From positions 1 to 10,468 of the forward strand of contig PWND01000060.1 in NCBI GenBank assembly GCA_003557965.1: a stretch of 10,468 nucleotides of DNA, written 5' to 3'. The position numbers and the translations under genes are program-made. The DNA is from Bacteroidales bacterium (lineage in GTDB: Bacteria > Bacteroidota > Bacteroidia > Bacteroidales > UBA7960). The notes under the pieces were generated by a model. The model ran no database searches, had not been told where the DNA came from, and was given only the letters and a program-made list of their open reading frames with translations. Position 1 is the stretch's first letter, and each line of letters starts with the position of its first letter. Below are positions 1 through 7,280 of this stretch, one piece after another.

Positions 1-1459
1 GAAGTAAAGAATAGATAAAATAATCCGACCTTTCCTGTAATGTGCTATATACTTGTAAAAAGCTTTCATCTTTTGAGATGACTTCGTTGTTATTGATTTT
101 CTGTAGATAAAAATCAATATTCGTACTGTCTTCTGCTGCTATAAGATAATTGTCAATGAATGTATATGCATAATAATTATTTGACAATAAGCCGGCAGTT
201 AAAACTTTGAAAAAGCCAGAATCAGAAACAACTGAAATATTGTTATTGTTCTTGGAAATGCTATCTGTATAAATTTCGTTAGTGTGGTAATTTAATAAGT
301 CGTAGATCTTTTCAGGCTGCAATATTTTAGCGATTAAAAGGCTAAAATACTCTTCTTCCTCATTGCTAATTAATGCCTTTATAATTGTATCATCTATAAT
401 TCCTTGAATTTCCTCTTCGGCTTTGTTAGTACTTTCTTCAATGCTATAAACGGTTTTAAGGTATTCTACAAGGTAATTGCTGTCGGAGAAATAATTGTTA
501 AGGCTTTTAGATAATAAGGCCATATTTTTTATTCCTATTGCACTTATTGTATGAGCTTGTTTTGGGATGTATTTAAGAATTTCGGCATCAAAACGTTCTG
601 CATTTTTTAGCACTGATAAAAAGCAGTTGTTTTCTTCATGTTTTGATAAATAACCGCTAAAAACAAGGTGATTTTCAAAAACCAGTAAATCATAAGCACC
701 CCAATGTGCCATGTTTGCAAATATGCCAAATGGCATAGAAAGATTTTGAAATTCTCCACGGAATAACGTAGCAAGTCTTTGAAAATGTATATAAATATTA
801 TCATTGCTTTTTCCGGCAGTTCGTCGTACCATATCAAAACTTGCATTATTGCTAAGTCCCCTTTTCGTTGAGAACTGAGTTAAACTATGCTCGACTAACT
901 GCCTGCTAAAACTTATCAGCAGGCTCCCCCGAATATTAGTCCAATATAAACTTTGATTTTCAGTAATCTTTGCTTCTTGTATTTGATAGTCTAAGTATCT
1001 GTATTTACCGGTTTTTGTTGTGCTGAAAAGAGACATTAGTAATTGCTCAATTTCATGATCCGAAATACTGCTGTTTTTAAACTGAATTAAATATTGAGTT
1101 TTGTTGCCATGCCTTATATGCAAAGAAATAACACATTCATTATTTATTATTTTTTGCCATATTTCGGGCTTTTTGACTTTTACAGAATCTAATTTTTCAA
1201 AAAACTTCCATGCGCTGTCTTCAAAGACAGAGTTAATTAATGGTGTTGTTATTTCATTAAAGTCGTGAATGGTGTGTTGAGTATTTCTTAGGTTTTTGAG
1301 GTGAATTACGCTATAAGCATCGTGTGGCACTATATTAAAAGCTTCGAAGTGTAAAGTTGTTTGCCGTTTTTGCAGCTCAAGCAAAACAAGCCATATCGAA
1401 ACAATGGTAACAATAATAATCAAGGCGAAAACATAATATATTTTACCTGCTTTAATCAT
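1..1459 (-). CDS. Incomplete membrane-anchored protein, DUF3352-like (tentative)
   Basis: The minus-strand frame starts at ATG 1459-1457 and stays open for 486 codons to the window edge, so the C-terminus lies outside. A lone 79-residue frame at 607-846 is only its shadow. Residues 7-27 form one hydrophobic segment after a short Lys-containing N-terminus, predicting a single anchor with the rest outside the cytoplasm. The body begins with VPHDAYSVIHLKNL at about 44-57. A later stretch, RGSLLISFSRQLVEHSL near residue 177, is followed by an NIYIHF strand. This pattern of a strand with a self-comparison against a stored value recalls the large Bacteroidota proteins annotated as DUF3352, whose function is unknown. 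That assignment is from memory of the pattern and is tentative; the existence of the gene is well supported by the long open frame. It follows the DUF4010 gene after 132 bp and has its own candidate promoter at 1509-1516. Confidence 0.8.
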   Translation of the reverse strand, partial: MIKAGKIYYVFALIIIVTIVSIWLVLLELQKRQTTLHFEAFNIVPHDAYSVIHLKNLRNTQHTIHDFNEITTPLINSVFEDSAWKFFEKLDSVKVKKPEIWQKIINNECVISLHIRHGNKTQYLIQFKNSSISDHEIEQLLMSLFSTTKTGKYRYLDYQIQEAKITENQSLYWTNIRGSLLISFSRQLVEHSLTQFSTKRGLSNNASFDMVRRTAGKSNDNIYIHFQRLATLFRGEFQNLSMPFGIFANMAHWGAYDLLVFENHLVFSGYLSKHEENNCFLSVLKNAERFDAEILKYIPKQAHTISAIGIKNMALLSKSLNNYFSDSNYLVEYLKTVYSIEESTNKAEEEIQGIIDDTIIKALISNEEEEYFSLLIAKILQPEKIYDLLNYHTNEIYTDSISKNNNNISVVSDSGFFKVLTAGLLSNNYYAYTFIDNYLIAAEDSTNIDFYLQKINNNEVISKDESFLQVYSTLQERSDYFIYSLL

Positions 1460-1508
1460 ATATCTGTAAAATATTTATTACAAATTGTTATAGAATTAAA
1501 ATATACCG

Positions 1509-1516
1509 CAAAGATA
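1509..1516 (-). promoter_or_regulatory. Candidate -7 box (TATCTTTG) for the DUF3352-like gene
   Basis: The minus strand reads TATCTTTGC, an exact match to the Bacteroidota TAnnTTTG element, 40 bases upstream of the ATG at 1459. No exact TTTG -33 box sits 19-23 bases further upstream, where the sequence is a T/C-rich run, so only half of the bipartite promoter is seen. Together with the inverted repeat just upstream, it suggests that the gene is transcribed separately from the DUF4010 gene. Confidence 0.5.
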
Positions 1517-1524
1517 ATGATAAT

Positions 1525-1593
1525 AAAAGGAAAAGGCCTGTATGCTTTTTCAGACTTATAATTCGTTTATCAGAAGTATTTGCCTTTCCTTTT
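1525..1593 (-). terminator. Long-looped inverted repeat at the end of the DUF4010 gene, possible terminator
   Basis: The arms GCCTTTCCTTTT (1582-1593) and AAAAGGAAAAGGC (1525-1537) are complementary apart from one extra A. On the minus strand the structure overlaps the DUF4010 stop codon, and its 3' arm ends in CCTTTT followed by ATTATC. The 44-base loop is long and the T-run short, so this is a weak intrinsic terminator at best. It may instead stabilise the mRNA 3' end. Confidence 0.35.
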
Positions 1594-2866
1594 AAATGAG
1601 GAAAAACAATAAAACGGAATTAGCAATTATTATAATTAACATGCCTGTTACAATCATTTTTCTTAATTTAGGCCCGGCCAGGAAAGATCCATAAAGTGTT
1701 TTTATAATGTTATTGCTAATTACTGCCTGCATACACGAAAGTGCAACCATATTTACAGGCACATTAAATTCTCCCTGAAAAAGGTTTAGTAAAAAAGGAT
1801 CAATATCAGAAATTCCAACCAACCATGATAATGCATTTAATCCTGACACGCCAAACCATTCTATTACATAATAAGTTATGAAAGAAAAGGCAACAAACAA
1901 AAGGGTGAAGATAATAGCAACCTTAAACTCCAGGGGGTTTTTATCTGCGGTTATTTCCGGTACCAGTACTTTTTCAAAATGCTTGTTTCTCAGATACAAA
2001 ACTCCTGCTGCTCCTATTGACACTAATATCATTACTACAAAGTAAGGTGCCAGCATAATGGATAGTTTGTAGTTGAAAATTATCATTAAAACAAGAATTC
2101 GCAAATACATCATTGCCATTGAAAGAATAATTCCTGTGGCAAAAGGAGAGGGGTTGTTATCATAATTTTTACCTTTTTTTGATAATATTACAGTAACGGC
2201 AGTACTGCTATAGAGGCCTCCCAGCAATGCTGATACTGTAATGCCCGATCTCATAAATACAAATTTTCTAAGCAAGTAGCTTAAGTATGATATTCCGGAT
2301 ATTACCACAACAGCTATCCATATTTTGAAAGGTGTTATTTCTAAAAATGGCACAATAGGCTTGTTTGGGACTATTGGTAATATTACACCCGCAATTGCAA
2401 GAAACTTGGCAAGTGTTATAAACTCATCTTTGTCAAACTTTCTTGACATTTCAACAAATGAGCTTTTCGATTCAGTAAATATTAATACGGTAACTACAAT
2501 AAGAATAGTAAACCATGCTGGCTGGGTTACCACAAGTAAAGGAATGCAATATGTTATAAGTGCAACAACCATCGTTGTAAACCCAAAGCTTTCTTTATCT
2601 TCGGTTTTTCTCCAGTAATATATTCCAAGAAAAAACGAAACAATCAGGCCACCTCCTAAATAGGGTATTAAATTCTCATTTTCAGCCAGTAAAAGGATAT
2701 AGCCCAAAATACCTATAAATGTTAATGTTCTGTCAGTACCAAAGAGTTTTTCAATACTGTCTTTTTCGGAATGTAACCTTCTGACTGTTAGGCCAATAAT
2801 CAAAGAGTAAAGTGTTACCAGTAAAAAATCTGTTAATTTTTGTGGTATAAATTCAATATATTCCAT
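1592..2866 (-). CDS. MgtC/SapB-like and DUF4010 domain membrane protein
   Basis: A 424-residue polytopic inner-membrane protein that is almost entirely hydrophobic, with about 10-12 predicted helices. The N-terminal third is MgtC/SapB-like: LIIGLTVRR at 22-30, then RTLTFIGILGYILLL at 46-60 and FGFTTMVVALITY at 94-106. The second half carries the DUF4010 signatures: GGLYSSTAVTVILSKKG at 216-232, GISDIDPFLLNL at 351-362 and ISNNIIKTLYGSFLAGP at 383-399. Both domains and the total length fit the usual family architecture. No transport substrate or activity is established for this family; a role in ion or small-molecule transport is only a guess. The gene starts 26 bp behind the stop of the secreted S8 protease, with no terminator between, so the two are probably cotranscribed. 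The start at ATG 2866 places the first helix normally. Confidence 0.88.
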   Translation of the reverse strand: MEYIEFIPQKLTDFLLVTLYSLIIGLTVRRLHSEKDSIEKLFGTDRTLTFIGILGYILLLAENENLIPYLGGGLIVSFFLGIYYWRKTEDKESFGFTTMVVALITYCIPLLVVTQPAWFTILIVVTVLIFTESKSSFVEMSRKFDKDEFITLAKFLAIAGVILPIVPNKPIVPFLEITPFKIWIAVVVISGISYLSYLLRKFVFMRSGITVSALLGGLYSSTAVTVILSKKGKNYDNNPSPFATGIILSMAMMYLRILVLMIIFNYKLSIMLAPYFVVMILVSIGAAGVLYLRNKHFEKVLVPEITADKNPLEFKVAIIFTLLFVAFSFITYYVIEWFGVSGLNALSWLVGISDIDPFLLNLFQGEFNVPVNMVALSCMQAVISNNIIKTLYGSFLAGPKLRKMIVTGMLIIIIANSVLLFFLI

Positions 2867-2892
2867 TTTTGCAATATTGATTTGTTAATACT

Positions 2893-5730
2893 TTATTGTT
2901 TTATTAGCTTCAAGGTTTTTGAGTTTTTATTTGATTGAATTTTCAAGATATAAATCCCGGGCGGCCATGTTTGTGAATTATGGCTAAAGTGATAAAATCC
3001 TTTAATAGCATTACTTTTACTTTCTCTTACGTATTCTGTACCACTGATGCTATAAACAGTAACTGTCACATCTGTGTTTCGAAGGATTTCAAGAGAAAAG
3101 CTTAAGGTATTTGTGAAGGGGTTTTTGCCAGGATGAAAAACAAAATCTTTAAGTTGGCTTTTATCACTGTCAGTGTAGTTGGGGCCATTTTCATCTCCAT
3201 TATCATCGTCATCGTCATCAATAAAAATGCTATAAGCACTTTCTGCGCTATTAAGCAGGTGAGAAAAGTGGTCACCTGCAATTAATGCAAAAGCCACATT
3301 AATTGTATCATTTGGGTTAAAAACAAAAGGCCCGGCACTTAGGAGTGTACTTATATCGTTGTCCGGGTCATATACCCCTGCATTATTACGATTTGACATA
3401 AGGGCGGTGTACTTTTCAAAGCTTGTAAAGCCGTCAGAAATTTTAATACTTCCTCCAAATCCTTTATTATCAAAAGCATAATGATTCACAGGGTGGCCGC
3501 TTAAAAGCTGAATTGCTGTATAATTGCCTCCGGCATCAGAATATGCATACGCTAATTTCATCTCAGGCAAATACGAAGCCCTGTGATACCTGTTTTCCGG
3601 GATAACCCAGTCTGCATAAAAGCCCGTATAGAATGAATTATAAGATTCTCCACTTTTATTTATTATATCGTAATCCAGAATAATGAACTTATTATTTGGC
3701 TCATCTTCCCATGCCTTTATTGAGTATTCTACTTGAATGCCCAGCATGAAAGCTCCGGCATCAGAATCATCAAACTTTCCTTTGATAAATAAATCAGACT
3801 CTTCTTGTGATTCAATAATATGAGCATTGCTTATTGAAGAGAAGTATTGATTAAAAGAACCTTCAATAGCGCCATAAATATTATCAACTACCATTGCAGT
3901 TGAGTTTCCTGCAATTATTCCGGCACATTTGATTAAAGACCTTCCGGATTGGTTATAATCAAATCCTATTCCCTGGCTAAAGTTTGGATAATTATACCCG
4001 ATTGTCCCTGTAGAAGTAATTGTGGTGCTTATGCTGTTTGGATGAATGTCAATATAATCTATGTTCAGAGTTAAAGAAAAAGTAGCCCTGCCGGCATAAG
4101 CGTCATCTTTATAAAAATTAATAATAAAGTCGGCTTTATGGCTTGGAGGGCAAATATCTATAAGCCTGAACAGGAAAGGGTCATTTAAATTATCAACAAT
4201 TTCAAAAGCAGGGGCATTTCCAAGTACGGCATCTTCGTTGATTACTTCAATATATGGTGAGTTGGTTTCTATACTTGCTGTAATATTATTTGCTGAGTTA
4301 AGGATATTTTTAAAGTATGCAGATATTTCAAAATAGTCGCCGGGTTGAGTATTTTCATAGTATTCTGAAGGATGCTCCAGTCCAATAAGTTTTAAGTATG
4401 GGTGTTCTGATTCTGTAAGTGCCCTGTAAAGGTTTATTCTCCCGGTTCCCAGAAGGCCTGCGTAAGGTGTATTACCTTCCAGGTGGTCAATATTATCGGT
4501 AGTAACTTTTAATTGAGCACCAATTTGTAAAGCATCATAATCGGGGAAATGGCTTCTTAGAATAGCAGCTGCACCGGATACAATTGGCGCAGCGAAGGAT
4601 GTTCCCCATGCAGGCTGATATTGTGAATTTGGCCAGGTTGTTAGCACGCCAGAACCAGGAGCCGAAACATCTATAGTTATTCCATAGCTTGACCCTGACC
4701 ATTTTTCATCATTAATATCAGTTGCAGCTACACTTATTGAGTTATTGTAGGCAGCAGGGTAAATTGGCACCTGGTTGTCAGAGTTGCCGGCAGCAGCTAC
4801 TACAACAACATCTCTGTTGAGTACTGCGTAATTTATTATATCCTGGCCAAACTGTCCGGCACCCATTGCTCCGCCCCATGACAAATTCATTACAGATACA
4901 CCTCTGTCTGCAGCATAAATAATACCTTCATAAGATTTTGTGAGATTGCCGTTTTCATCATCTATTTTTACCGGCATAAACATTGAATTAAAGCCGGTGC
5001 CGGCTATACCTGTGCCATTATTAACAGTAGCAGAAGCAAGGCCGCTAACCAAAACACCATGAGAATGCGCATTATACTGCGGATAATTATTACCTTCTCC
5101 TAAATCCCATCCGTAAAAGTTATCAATGTAACCATCATTATCAGAATCTTCTCCATTTATTGGGTCATTGTAGTTATATTTTATGCTGTTTATTAAATCA
5201 TTGTGGTAAAGGTCTGTGCCTGTGTCAATTATCCCAATAACCTGGTTAGTATCACCTTGCGAAATTGCCCATGCATCAAAAGCCTGAATGTTTTCCAGGT
5301 AATACTGATTGCCGGTTAATGGGTCATCTGGATAATATTCAAATAACTCAGGAACAGGTATTTTCTCCACATACTCAAAAAGATTGGTTGAAGAAAGCAT
5401 TACTATTAATTCATCCAAATCTTTTTTGTCATTTACACTTAATTTGTAAATAAGGCTAAGGTCAACAAGTTTCTGCCCGGATGGGTGAAATTTTTCTGAT
5501 GGTGCTTCATGCCCTGGAAATTTCCTTTCAACAGCATGGTTGATGTTACTTAATAAACCTGATATTGTTGTAAAGGCTTCATCTTTATTTTTTGATGCTG
5601 CTTCAGTTAGTTTGAAAACTATTTTTCCCGGAATATAATAATTGTTATAATCGCTATCAGCTTTTGAATTAAAACCTGATAAACTAATCAGCATCAGGCA
5701 CGATACTAATAAACAGAACCCAATTCGCAT
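2893..5730 (-). CDS. Secreted S8 (subtilisin-like) serine protease with T9SS sorting domain
   Basis: A 945-residue exported protease. Residues 1-24 look like a type I signal peptide (hydrophobic core 3-20, possible cleavage after NSKA). Residues 25-130 resemble an inhibitory prodomain. The catalytic domain spans about 135-445, with Asp169 in VIGIIDTG, His224 in SHGVLVSGLA, oxyanion Asn316 in AAAGNS and nucleophile Ser378 in GTSFAAP, so the triad is complete. The His motif is a variant, because the usual HGTxVAG is HGVLVSG here. A D/N-rich stretch, GEDSDNDGYIDN at 193-204, may bind calcium. Residues 450-840 look like beta-rich accessory modules of unrecognised family, ending in six consecutive Asp (838-843). 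The C-terminal 80 residues (863-945) form a type A Por sorting domain, with KNPFTNTLSF, then PPGIYILKI, then the terminal KLIKQ, which directs type IX export and surface attachment or release. The substrate is unknown; nutrient protein breakdown is plausible. Confidence 0.94.
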   Translation of the reverse strand: MRIGFCLLVSCLMLISLSGFNSKADSDYNNYYIPGKIVFKLTEAASKNKDEAFTTISGLLSNINHAVERKFPGHEAPSEKFHPSGQKLVDLSLIYKLSVNDKKDLDELIVMLSSTNLFEYVEKIPVPELFEYYPDDPLTGNQYYLENIQAFDAWAISQGDTNQVIGIIDTGTDLYHNDLINSIKYNYNDPINGEDSDNDGYIDNFYGWDLGEGNNYPQYNAHSHGVLVSGLASATVNNGTGIAGTGFNSMFMPVKIDDENGNLTKSYEGIIYAADRGVSVMNLSWGGAMGAGQFGQDIINYAVLNRDVVVVAAAGNSDNQVPIYPAAYNNSISVAATDINDEKWSGSSYGITIDVSAPGSGVLTTWPNSQYQPAWGTSFAAPIVSGAAAILRSHFPDYDALQIGAQLKVTTDNIDHLEGNTPYAGLLGTGRINLYRALTESEHPYLKLIGLEHPSEYYENTQPGDYFEISAYFKNILNSANNITASIETNSPYIEVINEDAVLGNAPAFEIVDNLNDPFLFRLIDICPPSHKADFIINFYKDDAYAGRATFSLTLNIDYIDIHPNSISTTITSTGTIGYNYPNFSQGIGFDYNQSGRSLIKCAGIIAGNSTAMVVDNIYGAIEGSFNQYFSSISNAHIIESQEESDLFIKGKFDDSDAGAFMLGIQVEYSIKAWEDEPNNKFIILDYDIINKSGESYNSFYTGFYADWVIPENRYHRASYLPEMKLAYAYSDAGGNYTAIQLLSGHPVNHYAFDNKGFGGSIKISDGFTSFEKYTALMSNRNNAGVYDPDNDISTLLSAGPFVFNPNDTINVAFALIAGDHFSHLLNSAESAYSIFIDDDDDDNGDENGPNYTDSDKSQLKDFVFHPGKNPFTNTLSFSLEILRNTDVTVTVYSISGTEYVRESKSNAIKGFYHFSHNSQTWPPGIYILKIQSNKNSKTLKLIKQ
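3202..3219 (-). repeat. GATGAC microsatellite encoding six Asp in the S8 protease
   Basis: The minus strand has alternating GAT/GAC codons for Asp838-843, just before the linker to the sorting domain. It looks like a flexible acidic spacer. Repeat-unit gain or loss would keep the reading frame because the unit is a multiple of three. Confidence 0.7.
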
Positions 5731-5791
5731 ATATTTGACTTTTAAGAATTTATTTTAAATAATTAATTATAATTGAGGCAACATCAACAAG

Positions 5792-5803
5792 TGTAAATTT
5801 ACA
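5792..5803. other. 12-bp perfect palindrome upstream of the S8 protease
   Basis: TGTAAATTTACA reads the same on both strands and lies about 60 bp before the protease start, in an AT-rich 97-bp gap. It has the size and symmetry of a repressor operator, but AT-rich DNA produces such sites by chance. No regulator gene is nearby. Confidence 0.25.
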
Positions 5804-5838
5804 AAAAAAATGCAGAAAAATCTTTTACTAATTTTCTG
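5803..5838 (-). terminator. Candidate intrinsic terminator of the HsdR_N-like gene
   Basis: On the minus strand CAGAAAA (5838-5832) and TTTTCTG (5819-5813) form a 7-bp stem with a 12-base loop, overlapping the end of the gene. It is followed by CA and an uninterrupted run of eight T (5810-5803). The stem is AT-rich and weak, but the T-run is in the right place. It would separate this gene from the protease transcription unit. Confidence 0.4.
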
Positions 5839-6295
5839 TTTTCTTTATTAAATCAGAATATAAGGGAACATCTTCTAAAAAAACAAACTTCTTTTCTTTT
5901 AAGTCACGTTTTAAGCAATAATGCTTTTTGCCATTAGAAATTAGGAGGTATGGCGCATTTATTGAATAATTATAACTAAGAATTTGCTTTATAGTATTAT
6001 CGTCAATTTCCACATCAGGAGCTTTAAACTCTATCAGCATTGCCGGCTCCCCGTCTCTGTTGTACACAACTGCATCACTTCTTTTTTTAAGCCGGTTGTA
6101 TTTTAATCCACTTTCTATTGAAATTAATGCAGAAGGGAAACTTTTTTCAATTATAAGCCACTTTATGATGTTTTGTCGCACCCACTCTTCAGGAGTAAGC
6201 GCTACATATTTTTTTCTTGTCTCATCAAAGATTTTGAGTTTATCATTGTCCCTGATAATTTTAAATTTATATTCGGGCAGGTTTAGTTTTTCCAT
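5828..6295 (-). CDS. Small PD-(D/E)XK nuclease-fold protein, HsdR N-terminal-like
   Basis: A 155-residue soluble protein made only of the nuclease-fold domain found at the N-terminus of type I restriction R subunits. The core motif is visible: Asp74 in SDAVVY, then Glu89-x-Lys91 in IEFKAP. A later QILSYNY segment (Gln104, Tyr108) precedes LLISNG (117-122), as in HSDR_N domains. All metal-binding residues expected for cleavage are present, yet there is no helicase, no methylase and no specificity subunit in the window, so it is not a restriction system. From memory, stand-alone copies of this kind are common in Bacteroidota genomes near holA. Here holA lies just across the divergent amn gene, which hints at a DNA-maintenance role. 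That role is an inference; the actual function is unknown. Confidence 0.82.
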   Translation of the reverse strand: MEKLNLPEYKFKIIRDNDKLKIFDETRKKYVALTPEEWVRQNIIKWLIIEKSFPSALISIESGLKYNRLKKRSDAVVYNRDGEPAMLIEFKAPDVEIDDNTIKQILSYNYSINAPYLLISNGKKHYCLKRDLKEKKFVFLEDVPLYSDLIKKTEN

Positions 6296-6368
6296 TAAGA
6301 TAATGTGTAAATATTTAGTGTTTTTTCAAAAATAAGAATAAAAAGGCATTAAATAAAAGTGGTTTGAT

Positions 6369-6376
6369 TAAATTTG
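6369..6376 (+). promoter_or_regulatory. Candidate -7 box (TAAATTTG) for amn-holA; divergent intergenic region 6296-6479
   Basis: The 184-bp gap between divergent genes contains TAAATTTG on the plus strand here, matching TAnnTTTG, and the same octamer on the minus strand at 6427-6434, facing the HsdR_N-like gene. Neither has a well-placed TTTG -33 box. Both would leave leaders over 100 bases long, so they are weak candidates. No coding sequence is seen in the gap. Confidence 0.28.
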
Positions 6377-6402
6377 TGCACGAAACATTATTGTAAAACG
6401 CC

Positions 6403-6421
6403 TGGTTTTTAATAAAAACCA
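6403..6421 (+). other. Perfect 8-bp hairpin in the amn leader
   Basis: TGGTTTTT (6403-6410), loop AAT, then AAAAACCA (6414-6421) form a complete 8-bp stem. No T-run follows on either strand, so it is unlikely to be a terminator. It may be a leader structure or a binding site between the two divergent boxes. Confidence 0.35.
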
Positions 6422-6479
6422 AACAACAAATTTAGCAGTCATTGCCAACAGGCTGTTTTATAATAAAAAAAACACCAAT

Positions 6480-7265
6480 ATGAAAACAAGAGAAGATATA
6501 GTTACAAACTGGTTGCCTCGTTATACAGGCACAAGAGGAGATGAGATTGGCAAATATATACTTTTAGTAAATTTTAATCAGTATGTTGATTTATTTGCAG
6601 AAAGGTTTGGAGTTGAGGTAAAAGGAGAAGACAGAATAATGCCATCAGCTACCAGCAATAATATAACAATAATTAATTTTGGAATGGGGAGTGCAAATGC
6701 TGCTACAATAATGGATTTGTTATCGTCTGTGTCGCCTAAAGCGGTTTTATTTTTAGGAAAATGTGGGGGTTTGAAAAAAATAAATCAACTCGGAGATCTT
6801 ATATTGCCCATAGCTGCTATTAGAGGTGAAGGTACATCAAATGATTATTTTCCGCCGGAAGTACCTGCTTTGCCTGCATTTAACCTGCAAAAAGCGGTAT
6901 CTACAAATATCAGAAACCACAATATGGATTATTGGACAGGAACCATATACACTACCAACAGGAGAGTTTGGGAACATGATGATGAGTTTAAAAACTATTT
7001 GAGAAAGATAAGGGTTATGGGTATTGATATGGAAACTGCTACGATTTTTACTGTAGGATTTTACAACGGAATACCTGCCGGGGCACTGCTTTTGGTATCT
7101 GACCAGCCAATGATATCATCCGGTATAAAAACTGAGGAAAGTGATAGAGTTGTTTCAAAGAAATATGTTGAAAAACAACTAGAAATAGGTATAGACTCTC
7201 TTAATGAATTAATAAACCAGGGCTTAACGGTTAAGCACCTGAAGTTTGAATATGAAGAACACTAA
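6480..7265 (+). CDS. amn: AMP nucleosidase (short Bacteroidota-type)
   Basis: This enzyme of the nucleoside phosphorylase/nucleosidase superfamily is predicted to hydrolyse AMP to adenine and ribose 5-phosphate in the cytoplasm (EC 3.2.2.4), linking purine salvage to energy charge. The 261 residues match the short form; the longer enterobacterial Amn has an extra N-terminal domain that is absent here. Visible motifs are FGMGSANA at 67-74, LGKCGGL at 92-98 (substrate-binding loop), GIDMETATIF at 181-190 with Glu185 expected to contact the ribose, and SDQP at 207-210 with Asp208 in the usual catalytic acid position. The start at ATG 6480 is the first in frame after the intergenic region, and no Shine-Dalgarno is seen. 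holA follows after 15 bp, so the two are probably cotranscribed. The family is certain; exact AMP specificity is inferred from the subfamily. Confidence 0.9.
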   Translation: MKTREDIVTNWLPRYTGTRGDEIGKYILLVNFNQYVDLFAERFGVEVKGEDRIMPSATSNNITIINFGMGSANAATIMDLLSSVSPKAVLFLGKCGGLKKINQLGDLILPIAAIRGEGTSNDYFPPEVPALPAFNLQKAVSTNIRNHNMDYWTGTIYTTNRRVWEHDDEFKNYLRKIRVMGIDMETATIFTVGFYNGIPAGALLLVSDQPMISSGIKTEESDRVVSKKYVEKQLEIGIDSLNELINQGLTVKHLKFEYEEH

Positions 7266-7280
7266 AAGCAGATTACTCCC

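Noticed and set aside
607..846. 79-codon minus-strand frame
   Set aside because: It lies inside the 486-codon minus-strand frame 1-1459 in another phase, and its composition is not protein-like.
1361..1561. 66-codon plus-strand frame
   Set aside because: It is antisense to the start of the 1-1459 gene and its promoter region, with low-complexity Asn and no recognisable motif.
2325..2618. 97-codon plus-strand frame
   Set aside because: It is antisense to the DUF4010 gene, whose motifs in that stretch are unambiguous.
5265..5453. 62-codon plus-strand frame
   Set aside because: It is antisense to the N-terminal part of the S8 protease and has no support of its own.
5828..6295. A type I restriction system
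   Set aside because: Only an HsdR N-terminal-like domain is present; helicase, HsdM and HsdS are all absent.
6060..6335. 91-codon plus-strand frame
   Set aside because: It is antisense to the HsdR_N-like gene, which shows clear nuclease motifs.
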